From NCBI GenBank assembly GCA_964494475.1, contig CAZBRS010000008.1, forward strand, positions 52,892 to 116,891: DNA of 64,000 nt, written 5' to 3'. Position 1 is the first letter of the stretch. Each line of letters opens with the position of its first letter. Positions 1 through 8,252 of the stretch are shown here, one piece after another. The DNA comes from CAZBRS01 sp964494475 (lineage in GTDB: Bacteria; Myxococcota_A; UBA9042; CAZBRS01). Below the pieces are notes generated by a model, which ran no database searches, was not told the DNA's origin, and worked only from the letters and a program-made list of their open reading frames with translations. A program made the position numbers and the translations under genes.

Positions 1-2256
1 CTCGTCGACCGCACCAAGCTGACCGACGCCGAGGCGGTCATGATCGCCACGCTGCAGGGCATGCTGGCCAAGAAGAAGGCCCAGATCTATCTGACCAACG
101 CGGGCAACGCCTCGGCGTGGCTGGTCGACCTGGTGGCCCACCGCGGCGTCATCGTCGAACAGCAGGACAACGCCGCCTGGTATCTCGACCACTTCAAGGA
201 CGTGATCGGCGGGTACATCCTGTACGACCTCGGCACCGACTCCGAGGCCGTCGCCACCAGCCTGGCCGGGCACGTGTGCGGCGCGGGCGGCGTGCTGTGC
301 CAGGACGCGAACGTGCCGGGCGACTTCGATCTGGGCAGCGTGGCGGTCACGCCCGACCTCGAGGCCACGCTCGTCGCCAAGGGCTTCGCGAAGGTGCTCG
401 ACGTGCGCGGGCAAGACGAGGCCTGGTGTCGCTCGAACTACTTCTCGGGGCTGGCCCACGATCTGGCGGTCGAGCTCGACGAGTCGACGGGGCTCCATCA
501 CCCGCTCCGCGATCTGGCCGTGCAGCGCCGTGCGTTCGTGTACTCGAAGGGCGACGACCCCTTCCGCGCTCAGGCCGTGGCGGCGCTCGACGACGGGGCG
601 TGGGTGCTCGGCGGGCCGACCCCCGGCACCTTCCTGTCGTGGATCGGCACGGTGCTGCAGAACAAGGCCGTGCCCCTGCCCGCCGAGAAGGCCGCGAACC
701 TCAGCCTGCTGTCGAAGGTGGTCGTGCCCACGCTGGTGCAGAAGAACCGCATCCAGGGCTCGCCCGTCACCGCCGACGGCGTTCACTACGTGGCGCTGGT
801 CATGGGCGGTGGGCACCAGGTCGATTGGATCCTGAACGACTTCACGAAGCCGAACTGGTGGGGCAACCCCCACCGCGGGTCCTTCACGGTGAACTGGGAG
901 CTGCCCCCGGCGCTCGGCGAGTTCGCGCCCTCGGTGCTGGCCACCCTCTACGACAAGGCCACCACCGGCGCCCACGCCGACTACTTCGTGTCGGCCACGG
1001 CGGGTCACGGCTTCGGCCTGCTCTCGAGCCTCTCGGACGTGGCGACGTGGGCCGGCGACCTGTACGACCACGTGGAGCGCACCGACCTGCGCGTGGTTTC
1101 GCTGGCCACCCAGACGGGCGCCATGAGCCAGGCCGCGCCCATCCTCGAGCTGCCCAACGTGTTCGGCGTGCTCTACCGCAAGTGGGACGTCCCCGAGGCC
1201 GAGTCGGGAGCCCTGCTGTGGCACCAGGGCAAGCCCGCCCTGGCCGTGCGCTACCACCTGACCGACGACGGCGAGATCACGCACACCGGCGCGGCCATCG
1301 CCGAGGGCGTCAACGGCCTGCCGCGGCTGCCCCACGACGACCCCGCCTCGTACTCGCTGGTCTACCTCGACCCCGAAGCGTACTGGGGCGGCTCGATCAA
1401 CGATCCGGCGTGCATGAATTCCGTGGCCCAGATGGTCGAGGGCTTCGCCGACGGCGTCCGCGTGGTCACGGTCGAAGAGCTCTTCTACCACCTGCGCAAG
1501 AACTTCGGGGTGCCGCTGCAGACCCCCGACGACGCGGCGCTCGTCTACGACGATCTGCCCACCCAGTTGTCGCCCGGCGAGGCCCGCGAGGTGCACGTCA
1601 CGGTCGTGAACACCGGCACCCACGTGTGGAAGCACGAGACCGGGTACGCCCTGGGCGCGGTCGACGGCAGCGACCCCTTCGGTCCGGTCCGGGTCGCGTT
1701 GCCGGGCGACGTCACGGTCAGCCCGGGGTACGAGCACACGTTCACGTTCACCCTCACGGCGCCGGCCACCAACGGCACCTACGTGACCGACTGGCGCATG
1801 GTGCGCGAGGGCGTGGGCTTCTTCGGCGAAGAGCTGTTCGCGGCGGTGGGCGTGGGGGGACCGCCGTCGTGGGTGTACGAGGCCGAGACCGACCTGGCGC
1901 ACACCCAGGGGCGGCTCGAGGGCGACGGCTGGTCGTTCAGCCCGGTCTACGATACGTCGGCGGCCCGCCTGTACGGCCCCGACGAGACGCGCATCCCCGC
2001 CGGGAGCCACCAGGCCGTGTTCCGCGTGGCGAGCAAGACCGGCGCGTTCGCCGAGGTGGCCACGCTCGAGGTGTTCGACACCGAGACCTCGGCCGTGCTG
2101 GCCACGAAGAAGCTCTACCGCTCCAGTTTTGGTTTCGACAACACCTACCAGGACTTCTCGCTGGCGTTCACGAACGCCGCGGGCCATCGGCTGCAGTTCC
2201 GCGTGCTGTTCCAGGACACCGAGGTGGTCAAGGTCGACAAGGTCACGATCCGGTGA
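1..2256 (+). CDS. GxGYxYP-family secreted/carbohydrate-associated protein, 5'-partial
   Basis: The reading frame is open from the first base of the window, so the true start lies upstream; the first ATG in frame is at 40. About residues 1-510 match the general layout of GxGYxYP putative glycosidases: an N-terminal domain followed by a GGGHQVDW segment, a W-rich stretch and a degenerate signature (AGHGFGLLSSL) where the family usually has GxGYxYP. Residues ~520-620 resemble the NBR1-type Ig-like domain (NTGTHVW, then PG, then a FFGEEL ending). The last ~110 residues look like another beta-sandwich. The family is presumed to act on polysaccharides outside the cytoplasm, but enzymatic activity is unproven. 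The 3' end overlaps the convergent acyltransferase gene by 14 bp. Family call fairly sure, function inferred. Confidence 0.75.
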   Translation, partial: LVDRTKLTDAEAVMIATLQGMLAKKKAQIYLTNAGNASAWLVDLVAHRGVIVEQQDNAAWYLDHFKDVIGGYILYDLGTDSEAVATSLAGHVCGAGGVLCQDANVPGDFDLGSVAVTPDLEATLVAKGFAKVLDVRGQDEAWCRSNYFSGLAHDLAVELDESTGLHHPLRDLAVQRRAFVYSKGDDPFRAQAVAALDDGAWVLGGPTPGTFLSWIGTVLQNKAVPLPAEKAANLSLLSKVVVPTLVQKNRIQGSPVTADGVHYVALVMGGGHQVDWILNDFTKPNWWGNPHRGSFTVNWELPPALGEFAPSVLATLYDKATTGAHADYFVSATAGHGFGLLSSLSDVATWAGDLYDHVERTDLRVVSLATQTGAMSQAAPILELPNVFGVLYRKWDVPEAESGALLWHQGKPALAVRYHLTDDGEITHTGAAIAEGVNGLPRLPHDDPASYSLVYLDPEAYWGGSINDPACMNSVAQMVEGFADGVRVVTVEELFYHLRKNFGVPLQTPDDAALVYDDLPTQLSPGEAREVHVTVVNTGTHVWKHETGYALGAVDGSDPFGPVRVALPGDVTVSPGYEHTFTFTLTAPATNGTYVTDWRMVREGVGFFGEELFAAVGVGGPPSWVYEAETDLAHTQGRLEGDGWSFSPVYDTSAARLYGPDETRIPAGSHQAVFRVASKTGAFAEVATLEVFDTETSAVLATKKLYRSSFGFDNTYQDFSLAFTNAAGHRLQFRVLFQDTEVVKVDKVTIR

Positions 2257-3373
2257 GGCGCTGGTACGCGCGCCACAGGCGCCCCTTCCAGGTGGGACCG
2301 GCCCACTCGAGGCGCTGCACGTCTTCGTAGCGGTCGGCCCAGCGCTCCTTCCAGCCGAGCACCTCTCCTCCCAGCTCGATCCATCGCTCGCCGCGTGCGT
2401 GCAGCGCCCGGACGAGCTTCAGCAGCAGCAACGTGCCGGGGCTCCAGGCCTTCGCCGCCGGGTCGTAGCCGATCCGCAGCATCCACGTGCGCCCCTCGCC
2501 GGCGAGGGTCAGGGCCAGCGCCGCGTCCTGGTCGTGACCGGGGTCGCCGGGCAGCGCCAGGAAGTGGAGCTCGAGCCGGCGCTGCGCTCGCCACAGGTCG
2601 AGGCAGGCGTCGTCGAAGGCGCGGTCGACCGCCGGATCGACCTGGCGGCTCCGCGACTCCCAGCCCCGCTGCCACGTCGTCTGCAGCAGGGCGTCGGCGC
2701 GGGCGCGCGCGGCCGGCCACGAGGCGTCGTCGAGCTCGTGGGCGACCAGTGTCTCGAGGTGCGGCTCCCCCGGGCGCTCGCGGGCCAGCTTGCGAAGCGA
2801 TCGCCGGGCGCTCTGCAGCAGGCCGGCGCGGTGCTCCGTCAGGTGGGCCTCCAGGTCGTCGGGCAGCACGATCTGGGCCGCCCGGGTCCAGGTGCCGCGC
2901 CGAACGAAGCGACCTCGAGCCACCAGGGCCGCGGCGAGCGGCTCGGCGCTGGTGGCGTCCTGGCGGTAGAGCGTCACGAGGTCCGCGCCCGCGCGCCGGA
3001 TCGCCTCGTCGAGGGCCTCGGCCAGCGCGGACGCCACGCGGGCCTCGTCTCCGCGGCGCGCGAGGTAGGCCGGCACGCGCATGAACGAGACCTGGTCGAA
3101 GCCCCGCAGGGTGCGAAGGGACAAGCCGGCCCGCGTCACGACCTCTTCGCGGAGGACGGCGGCAGCGACCAGGGGGCCGTCGGGCTCCTCGCGCACGTCG
3201 AGGGCCCAGCATCCGCGATGCCCGAGCAGACGCCCACACAGGTGCCAATACGCGAAGCCCGCCCAGGGGTTCGGCGGGCACGCGGCCTCGAGGGCTTCGA
3301 CGCCCGCGCGCCAGGCCTCCCAGTCGACCGGCCCCTCCAGGCGGCGCGCCGAGCTCACCAGGCGAGTGCTCAC
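2243..3373 (-). CDS. FemAB/CelD-like GNAT acyltransferase
   Basis: A 376-residue protein related to the BioF2-like/CelD (Acetyltransf_6) group of the GNAT fold, which transfers acyl or aminoacyl groups, often to cell-envelope glycans. The C-terminal half shows the usual order: an R-R-SLRKLARE helix, a long helical middle, then strands ending in an I-ELGGEVLGWKERWADR segment that corresponds to the substrate-side 'G..YK..w' motif of the family. Start is GTG at 3373, overlapping the TGA of the upstream gene (GTGA), so translation is probably coupled. It is the last of three minus-strand acyltransferase genes (5117 to 2243). Exact substrate unknown; a role in decorating the surface glycan made by neighbouring genes is inference. 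Confidence 0.75.
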   Translation of the reverse strand: MSTRLVSSARRLEGPVDWEAWRAGVEALEAACPPNPWAGFAYWHLCGRLLGHRGCWALDVREEPDGPLVAAAVLREEVVTRAGLSLRTLRGFDQVSFMRVPAYLARRGDEARVASALAEALDEAIRRAGADLVTLYRQDATSAEPLAAALVARGRFVRRGTWTRAAQIVLPDDLEAHLTEHRAGLLQSARRSLRKLARERPGEPHLETLVAHELDDASWPAARARADALLQTTWQRGWESRSRQVDPAVDRAFDDACLDLWRAQRRLELHFLALPGDPGHDQDAALALTLAGEGRTWMLRIGYDPAAKAWSPGTLLLLKLVRALHARGERWIELGGEVLGWKERWADRYEDVQRLEWAGPTWKGRLWRAYQRLTGS

Positions 3374-4041
3374 AGATCCTCCGGTCCGCGCGCCGCCCGC
3401 GAGACGAACTCGCGGCGGCCCAGTTGGACGCGGGTGCCCGCCGCCGAGGTCGACGTGTGAAGCCGCAGCCCGGCCACGCAGGCGTACCCCACGCTCTCGA
3501 TGCGGCACGCACCCACGCGGGCGTGCACCTGGAGCGAGACCGCGTTGTCGGCCGAGACGGTCGACAGGAAGTGCAGGGCCCCCGAGTTCGCCACTCCGTG
3601 CTCGGCGGCGGCCAGCAGCAACTCGAACAGGCCGCGTCCGCGCGCGTCGGGGCGCAGGAAGGCGTCGAAGAGATAGGCGTCGCGGGGGCCCAGGTCCATG
3701 CGGTAGCCGTCGTCGTCTTCGGCGACGTACGCGCCCAGGCTGCTCCAGACGTAGCCGACCAGCCGGCCGGCCTCCTCGACGCCGAACGCCCGGGCACCCA
3801 CCTGGAAGCGGCGCGCCAGCAGGGCCACGCCTGCGTTCGGGTCGGTCATGGCGCGGCACGCGGCGAGGCGGGGCAGATCCACGGGCGAGAGCTCCCGGAC
3901 CCCGATCCCGGTCACGCTCGGCACGGCGAGCAGCGGCAGCTCGAACACCACCAGGCGATCGGCCGCGAAGAGCCACGACGGAACGCGCGATCGCAAGCGC
4001 CGCCACCAGGCGGCGGCGCGGCGGAGCACGGGCGTGCTCAT
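3370..4041 (-). CDS. GNAT family N-acetyltransferase
   Basis: A 223-residue GNAT-fold protein, the middle member of the three-gene acyltransferase run. The acetyl-CoA binding loop is visible as RPDARGRGLFELLL (~residues 139-152; Q/RxxGxG/A pattern), preceded by a strand with YLFDAFL and followed by the NAVSLQVHARVGACRIESVGY segment typical of GNAT strand 6 (AxxLYxxxGF type). Start is ATG at 4041, overlapping the preceding TGA by an ATGA junction; its own stop overlaps the next GTG. This tight coupling argues that all three work on one substrate or pathway. Which amine or hydroxyl is acylated cannot be read from sequence. Confidence 0.8.
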   Translation of the reverse strand: MSTPVLRRAAAWWRRLRSRVPSWLFAADRLVVFELPLLAVPSVTGIGVRELSPVDLPRLAACRAMTDPNAGVALLARRFQVGARAFGVEEAGRLVGYVWSSLGAYVAEDDDGYRMDLGPRDAYLFDAFLRPDARGRGLFELLLAAAEHGVANSGALHFLSTVSADNAVSLQVHARVGACRIESVGYACVAGLRLHTSTSAAGTRVQLGRREFVSRAARGPEDL

Positions 4042-5117
4042 GACCGGGCCCTCAACGCGGCCTTCAGCCGGCCCTTGAACGTTCGCCCGAAGAGCCGCAG
4101 GTGGTGGCTCGGGACGCACTCGGTGGCCCAATGCTCCTTGTAGTCGAGGTGGTCGCCCCCGAACTCGAGCACCCGGTCGCCCCGGGCCAGGCTGTCGGCC
4201 GCCCAGGCCGCGAAGAGCTGCGAGCCCGGGCTGAAGCGATGCCACTCCGGATCGTAGCACCCCACCAGCATGTAGACGTTCCCTCGCTCGACCAGGTTCA
4301 GGTCGAAGGCCAGGGGGCGGCCCCCTGCCTCGAGCAGGCACACGTCGAGCAGGCCGCGCGTCGAGAACGAGCGGATCACGTCGGCGTAGAACGCCCGGTT
4401 GGTCGCGCCCTGCAGGGCGTCGCCGGCGCTCCCCTGCCAGCTTCGCGCGGCCAGGCTCGCGAGCGTTGCTTCGAGCGCGTCGGTGCCGAACCGTCGCACG
4501 TCGTCGGGGTCGCGCAGCCGCACCAGCTTCAGCGGGCCCAGGTGCTCCTCGAGCCGGTTTCGCCCCCAACGCAGCTTCTTGCGCGAGACCTTGTTGCGCA
4601 GTCCGGACAGCTCGGCCTGCGACGCGGGCAGCACCAGCCGCGGTTGCACGTCGAACGGGGCCAGGCGCGAGGGGATGCCGTGCGTCGTGAGGACGTCGCA
4701 AAGGTGAACGAGCCGGCCGGCCAGGGGGTCGAGCTTGAACAGGTCGATCAGGTCGTAGTGCCCCCCGAGCTCGGTCCACAGCGCGACCAGGCCCTCGGCC
4801 TGGCTCGCGGGGTCCGGCGCGAGCAGCGGCGGGATGCGCTGCGAGTTGATCTCGATGGTGCGGAGCGTGCGCAACGTGCCCAGGCGGCTCTGCAGCGGGG
4901 CCTCCTGCAGGAGGGCCATCGCCGCGGTCCGACCGGCGCCGTCGACGAAGCGGAGGGGCAGGGGACGGCACTCGGGCGGGAGCGCGTGCCGGATGCCGGC
5001 CTCGATCCACTCCAGGTCCGTGAAGACCGAATCGCCCGGCGTTCCCGCGCGCAGCGCGCTCCAGTCGCGTCGGAAGGCCTCGGTCGGCGGGAAGGTCTCG
5101 CGGCGAAGGGTGAGCAC
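4038..5117 (-). CDS. CelD/BcsL-family GNAT acyltransferase
   Basis: A 359-residue CelD/FemAB-type acyltransferase; first gene of the minus-strand acyltransferase operon. Seen: a central basic helix (LRNKVSRKKLRWGRNRLEEH), then the C-terminal GNAT half with a GRPLAFDLNLV strand, a Y-M-LVGCYDPEWHRFSPGSQLFA turn and a final EFGGDHLDYKEHWATE motif; these are hallmarks of this group, found in cellulose and exopolysaccharide loci. The GTG at 5117 is chosen because a GGAG box lies about 8 nt upstream; longer in-frame extensions lack a better site. It is transcribed away from the TolC-like gene, so 5118-5264 must hold divergent promoters. Substrate unknown. Confidence 0.78.
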   Translation of the reverse strand: MLTLRRETFPPTEAFRRDWSALRAGTPGDSVFTDLEWIEAGIRHALPPECRPLPLRFVDGAGRTAAMALLQEAPLQSRLGTLRTLRTIEINSQRIPPLLAPDPASQAEGLVALWTELGGHYDLIDLFKLDPLAGRLVHLCDVLTTHGIPSRLAPFDVQPRLVLPASQAELSGLRNKVSRKKLRWGRNRLEEHLGPLKLVRLRDPDDVRRFGTDALEATLASLAARSWQGSAGDALQGATNRAFYADVIRSFSTRGLLDVCLLEAGGRPLAFDLNLVERGNVYMLVGCYDPEWHRFSPGSQLFAAWAADSLARGDRVLEFGGDHLDYKEHWATECVPSHHLRLFGRTFKGRLKAALRARS

Positions 5118-5213
5118 CGGGGGGGCTCCGCTCGGCGTGGCGAATGATCTGCGCACAGGATACGGCGCTGTCGGGGGGCCGGCAAGTAATGGAGCGGACC
5201 GGCGCGCCCTTGT

Positions 5214-5242
5214 TTGACGAGGCCCGGGGCTGCGGGTACCCT
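5214..5242 (+). promoter_or_regulatory. Candidate sigma70 promoter of the TolC-like gene
   Basis: TTGACG (5214-5219), 17-bp spacer, TACCCT (5237-5242). The -35 is good and the -10 keeps the conserved T, A and final T only. It sits 22 bp before the ATG at 5265 and has the spacing repeated at other promoters in this window. Confidence 0.35.
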
Positions 5243-5264
5243 CGATGCGTCGCAACGAGGTTTG

Positions 5265-6569
5265 ATGATGGGTTTCCTCCGAAGATCGATGGGATTGATT
5301 GTGCTCTGGTGCCTGCCCGTGCTGGCGCGCGACCTGCCCTTGGACGAGGCCGTGCGGCTGGGAGAAGCGAACGTGGCCACCCTGCGCTCCAGGCAGGCCG
5401 ACGTGGAGCGGGCCGAGTACCTCCACAAGAGCCTGCTCGCGACCTTCGGACCGCGCGTCGTGGCCACCGCAGGCTACCAGCACTGGGACCGCGTGCTCGG
5501 CTTCGAGACCGCCCTGCTCGACGCCAACGGCGCGCCCACGGGGGCCGTGGTCGAGAACGTGGTCCGGCGTCAGGACACGTACTCGCTGGGCCTCAGCGTG
5601 CAGCAACCGCTGACGCCGCTGATCACCACGTGGCTGAGCTCGCGCATCTCGGCCCTGGGCGTCGACCAGGCCAGCCTGGCCGAGGCGCGCGATCGCACCT
5701 GGGTGCGGCACCGCGTGGTCGAGGCGTACTACCTGGCCATCGCGGCCGAGCGCAACCTCGAGAACTACACCACCATGGAGCGCACGGTGGCCGCGCACCT
5801 GCACCAGGTCGAGGAGTTCGTGAACTTCAAGATCCTGAAGCGCGACGACCTGCTCCGTACCCAGGTGCAGTTCACGTCGGTCCAGCGCGAGCGCACGGCC
5901 GCCGAGACCAGCGTGAAGCTGGCCCAGGCCGGGCTGGCGGTGCTGATCGGCGACCCCCTGACGACGGCCTACACCCTGCGCATGGAAGATGCCGGGGCGC
6001 CCCTGGACCAATCCCCCGAGGCGTGCGAGGAGGTGGCCCTGCGGGAGCGCGCCGACCTGAAGGCGGCCCGCGCGGCGGTCGAGGCCACCCGCAAGGCCCG
6101 CGACGTGCGGTACATGGACTGGGTGCCGCAGATCGGCGCGCTCTTCGCCTACAACCGTTCGTCCGAGACCACCCTGGCCAGCGCCGACGCCTGGTACGTC
6201 GGCGTGAACCTCGACTGGACGCTGTGGGAGTGGGGCCGCAGCTACTACGCGCTGAAGGCCTCGAACGCCGAGGTGCGCCGATCCGAGGAGGCCGTGCGCG
6301 AGGTCGAGAACGGCGTGCGACTCGAGGTACGTCAGGCCTGGCTGGCCGTGTGGCGGGCGGCGGCCGACATCGAGCGCACGCGCCACTCGGCGATCCTGGC
6401 GCGCGAGAACCTCGACATCCAGTTGGCCATGTTCCGCGAGAAGCTGAACACCACCACGGCCGTGCTCGACGCCCAGTCGCTGGTGATGGCGGCCGAGACC
6501 ACCGCGGTGGTGGCCGAGACCAACCTGCGCATCGCGACGCACCAATTGGCCACGGCCATGGGGCGATGA
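5265..6569 (+). CDS. TolC-family outer-membrane efflux/export protein
   Basis: A 434-residue outer-membrane factor. The N-terminus (MMGFLRRSMGLIVLWCLPVLA) is a signal peptide with cleavage probably before RDLPL. The mature start LDEAVRLGEANVATLRSRQADVERAE is the classic first helix of an OEP repeat, and two OEP halves follow (second near ADLKAARAAVEATRKARD, ~residue 260). Such trimers form the outer-membrane duct of tripartite pumps and type I secretion. No adaptor or inner-membrane pump is nearby; instead it heads a polysaccharide operon that lacks a Wza-type exporter, so a glycan-export role is possible but only inferred. The ATG at 5265 is chosen over an upstream TTG because a GAGG box is positioned in front of it. 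The stop overlaps the next ATG. Confidence 0.85.
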   Translation: MMGFLRRSMGLIVLWCLPVLARDLPLDEAVRLGEANVATLRSRQADVERAEYLHKSLLATFGPRVVATAGYQHWDRVLGFETALLDANGAPTGAVVENVVRRQDTYSLGLSVQQPLTPLITTWLSSRISALGVDQASLAEARDRTWVRHRVVEAYYLAIAAERNLENYTTMERTVAAHLHQVEEFVNFKILKRDDLLRTQVQFTSVQRERTAAETSVKLAQAGLAVLIGDPLTTAYTLRMEDAGAPLDQSPEACEEVALRERADLKAARAAVEATRKARDVRYMDWVPQIGALFAYNRSSETTLASADAWYVGVNLDWTLWEWGRSYYALKASNAEVRRSEEAVREVENGVRLEVRQAWLAVWRAAADIERTRHSAILARENLDIQLAMFREKLNTTTAVLDAQSLVMAAETTAVVAETNLRIATHQLATAMGR

Positions 6570-8227
6570 CCATGGTGGAGACGTCGCGGCGACACCTGAT
6601 GACCGTGGTGGTCGAGGACTACTACCAGCACGCCGGCTTCACGCGCGTCGTTCAGCCCGATCGCTGGAAGCGCTTCGAGACGCGCGTCGAGGCCAACACG
6701 CGGCGCGCGCTCGACCTGCTGCGCGAGCACGACGTGCGCGCCACGTTCTTCGTGCTCGGCTGGATCGCCGAGCAGATGCCCCAGGTCGTGCGGGCCATCG
6801 TGGCCGAGGGGCACGAGGTCGCCACCAAGGGCCACCTGCACCGGCCCCTCGACCAGATGTCGCGCGACGAGTTCCGCGCCGACGCGCGCCGATCCCGCCA
6901 GGCGATCGAGCGCGCCGGGGGCGTGCGCGTGCACGGCTACCGTGTGGCGCAGGGCACCTTCACGCCCGCCGACACCTGGGCGCTCGACGTGCTGGCCGAG
7001 GAGGGCTTCGCCTACGACAGCAGCTTCTATCCGCGCCTGGCCAGCATCGCCGGCCAGCCGTGGCGCCGCTACATCCACCGGCACCGCTCTGGGCCGCGCG
7101 AGATCGTCGAGGTGCCGCTGGCGAGCGTGGGCGTGCCCTGGTTGAGCGTGCCCGTTGCCGGCGGCAACTACTTCCGCCAGATGCCCGACGCGCTGACCCG
7201 GCGCGTGATCGCCGCGTGGCACCGGCGCCAGACCTCGCCGTTCACCCTGTACTTCCACGTGTGGGAGCTCGACCCCGATCTCCCGCGCATCGAGGCCGTG
7301 GGCGCCTTCACGCGCATGCGCCAGTACCGGAACCTCGACAAGATGGAGGGGTTGCTCCGCGAGCTCCTCCAGACGTACCGCTTCACGTCGATCGCCGACC
7401 ACCTGGGGCTCGATCCCGCGCTCCCCGTGACCCTCGAGCCCGAGGAGGCCGTCGTCTGCGAGCGCGATGCCGGGGGCCTGGCCCCGTGCGGGCACGGCGC
7501 CCGGATGCCCTTCACCATCGTGATCCCGGCCTTCAACGAAGAGAAGGCCCTGCCGTACTTGAAGAACACGCTCGACGAGGTGCTGCCCGCGTTCGCCACG
7601 TGCTACGACGTGCGCCTCATCTTCGTCGACGACGCCAGCACCGATGCCACCTGGGTGCGGCTGCACGAGTTGTTCGGCGCTCGGCCCGACGCGAAGCTCG
7701 TCAAGCTGCCGCAGAATCGAGGGGTTGCGGGCGCCATCCTCGAGGGCATCCGGCAGGCCGAGACCGAGGTGGTGGGCTCCATCGACTGCGATTGCACCTA
7801 CGATCCGCGCCAACTGCTGGCCATGATCCCGCTGCTCACCGATCGCGTGGCCATGGTCACGGCGTCGCCCTACCACCCCGAGGGGCGCGTGCTCAACGTG
7901 CCGGCGTGGCGCCTGACGCTCTCGAAGGGGCTCTCGTTCCTCTACCGCCGTGTGCTGCGCAACCACCTGGCCACGTACACGGCGTGCTTCCGCGTGTACC
8001 GGCGCAACGCCGTCAAGGACCTCGAGCTGAAGAACGGCGGGTACCTCGGCGTCGTCGAGCTGCTGGCGCGCCTCGACCTGAACGGCGAGACCGTGGTCGA
8101 GTGCCCGGCCGTGCTCGAGGTGCGCCTCCTGGGGCACTCGAAGATGAAGCTGGCCCGCACGGTGTGGGGCCACGCCCGGCTGCTGGCGCGTGTAGCCGTA
8201 GCAGAAGCCGGCGGGCCGTTGCCCTGA
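6566..8227 (+). CDS. Polysaccharide deacetylase-like / GT2 glycosyltransferase fusion
   Basis: A 553-residue two-domain protein. Residues ~10-300 are a carbohydrate esterase 4-like domain of the XrtA-locus type: VVVEDYY (D18) at motif 1, EGHEVATKGHLHR (81-93) at motif 2, HGYRVAQG (123-130) at motif 3, and the WALDVLAEEGFAYDSSFYP segment. Two key residues differ from active homologues: Lys88 replaces the first metal His, and Ala128 replaces the Pro of RxP. From Met314 a GT2 domain begins (FTIVIPAFNEE, FVDDASTDAT, DCDCTYD as the DxD site, GHSKMKL at the end), like dolichyl-phosphate-mannose-synthase-type enzymes. Start is ATG 6566, overlapping the upstream TGA. The deacetylase half may be inactive and serve binding or a structural role; the GT2 half looks competent. 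Confidence 0.85.
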   Translation: MTMVETSRRHLMTVVVEDYYQHAGFTRVVQPDRWKRFETRVEANTRRALDLLREHDVRATFFVLGWIAEQMPQVVRAIVAEGHEVATKGHLHRPLDQMSRDEFRADARRSRQAIERAGGVRVHGYRVAQGTFTPADTWALDVLAEEGFAYDSSFYPRLASIAGQPWRRYIHRHRSGPREIVEVPLASVGVPWLSVPVAGGNYFRQMPDALTRRVIAAWHRRQTSPFTLYFHVWELDPDLPRIEAVGAFTRMRQYRNLDKMEGLLRELLQTYRFTSIADHLGLDPALPVTLEPEEAVVCERDAGGLAPCGHGARMPFTIVIPAFNEEKALPYLKNTLDEVLPAFATCYDVRLIFVDDASTDATWVRLHELFGARPDAKLVKLPQNRGVAGAILEGIRQAETEVVGSIDCDCTYDPRQLLAMIPLLTDRVAMVTASPYHPEGRVLNVPAWRLTLSKGLSFLYRRVLRNHLATYTACFRVYRRNAVKDLELKNGGYLGVVELLARLDLNGETVVECPAVLEVRLLGHSKMKLARTVWGHARLLARVAVAEAGGPLP

Positions 8228-8252
8228 GCGCGCGCGTCACGAGGAGCGGTTG

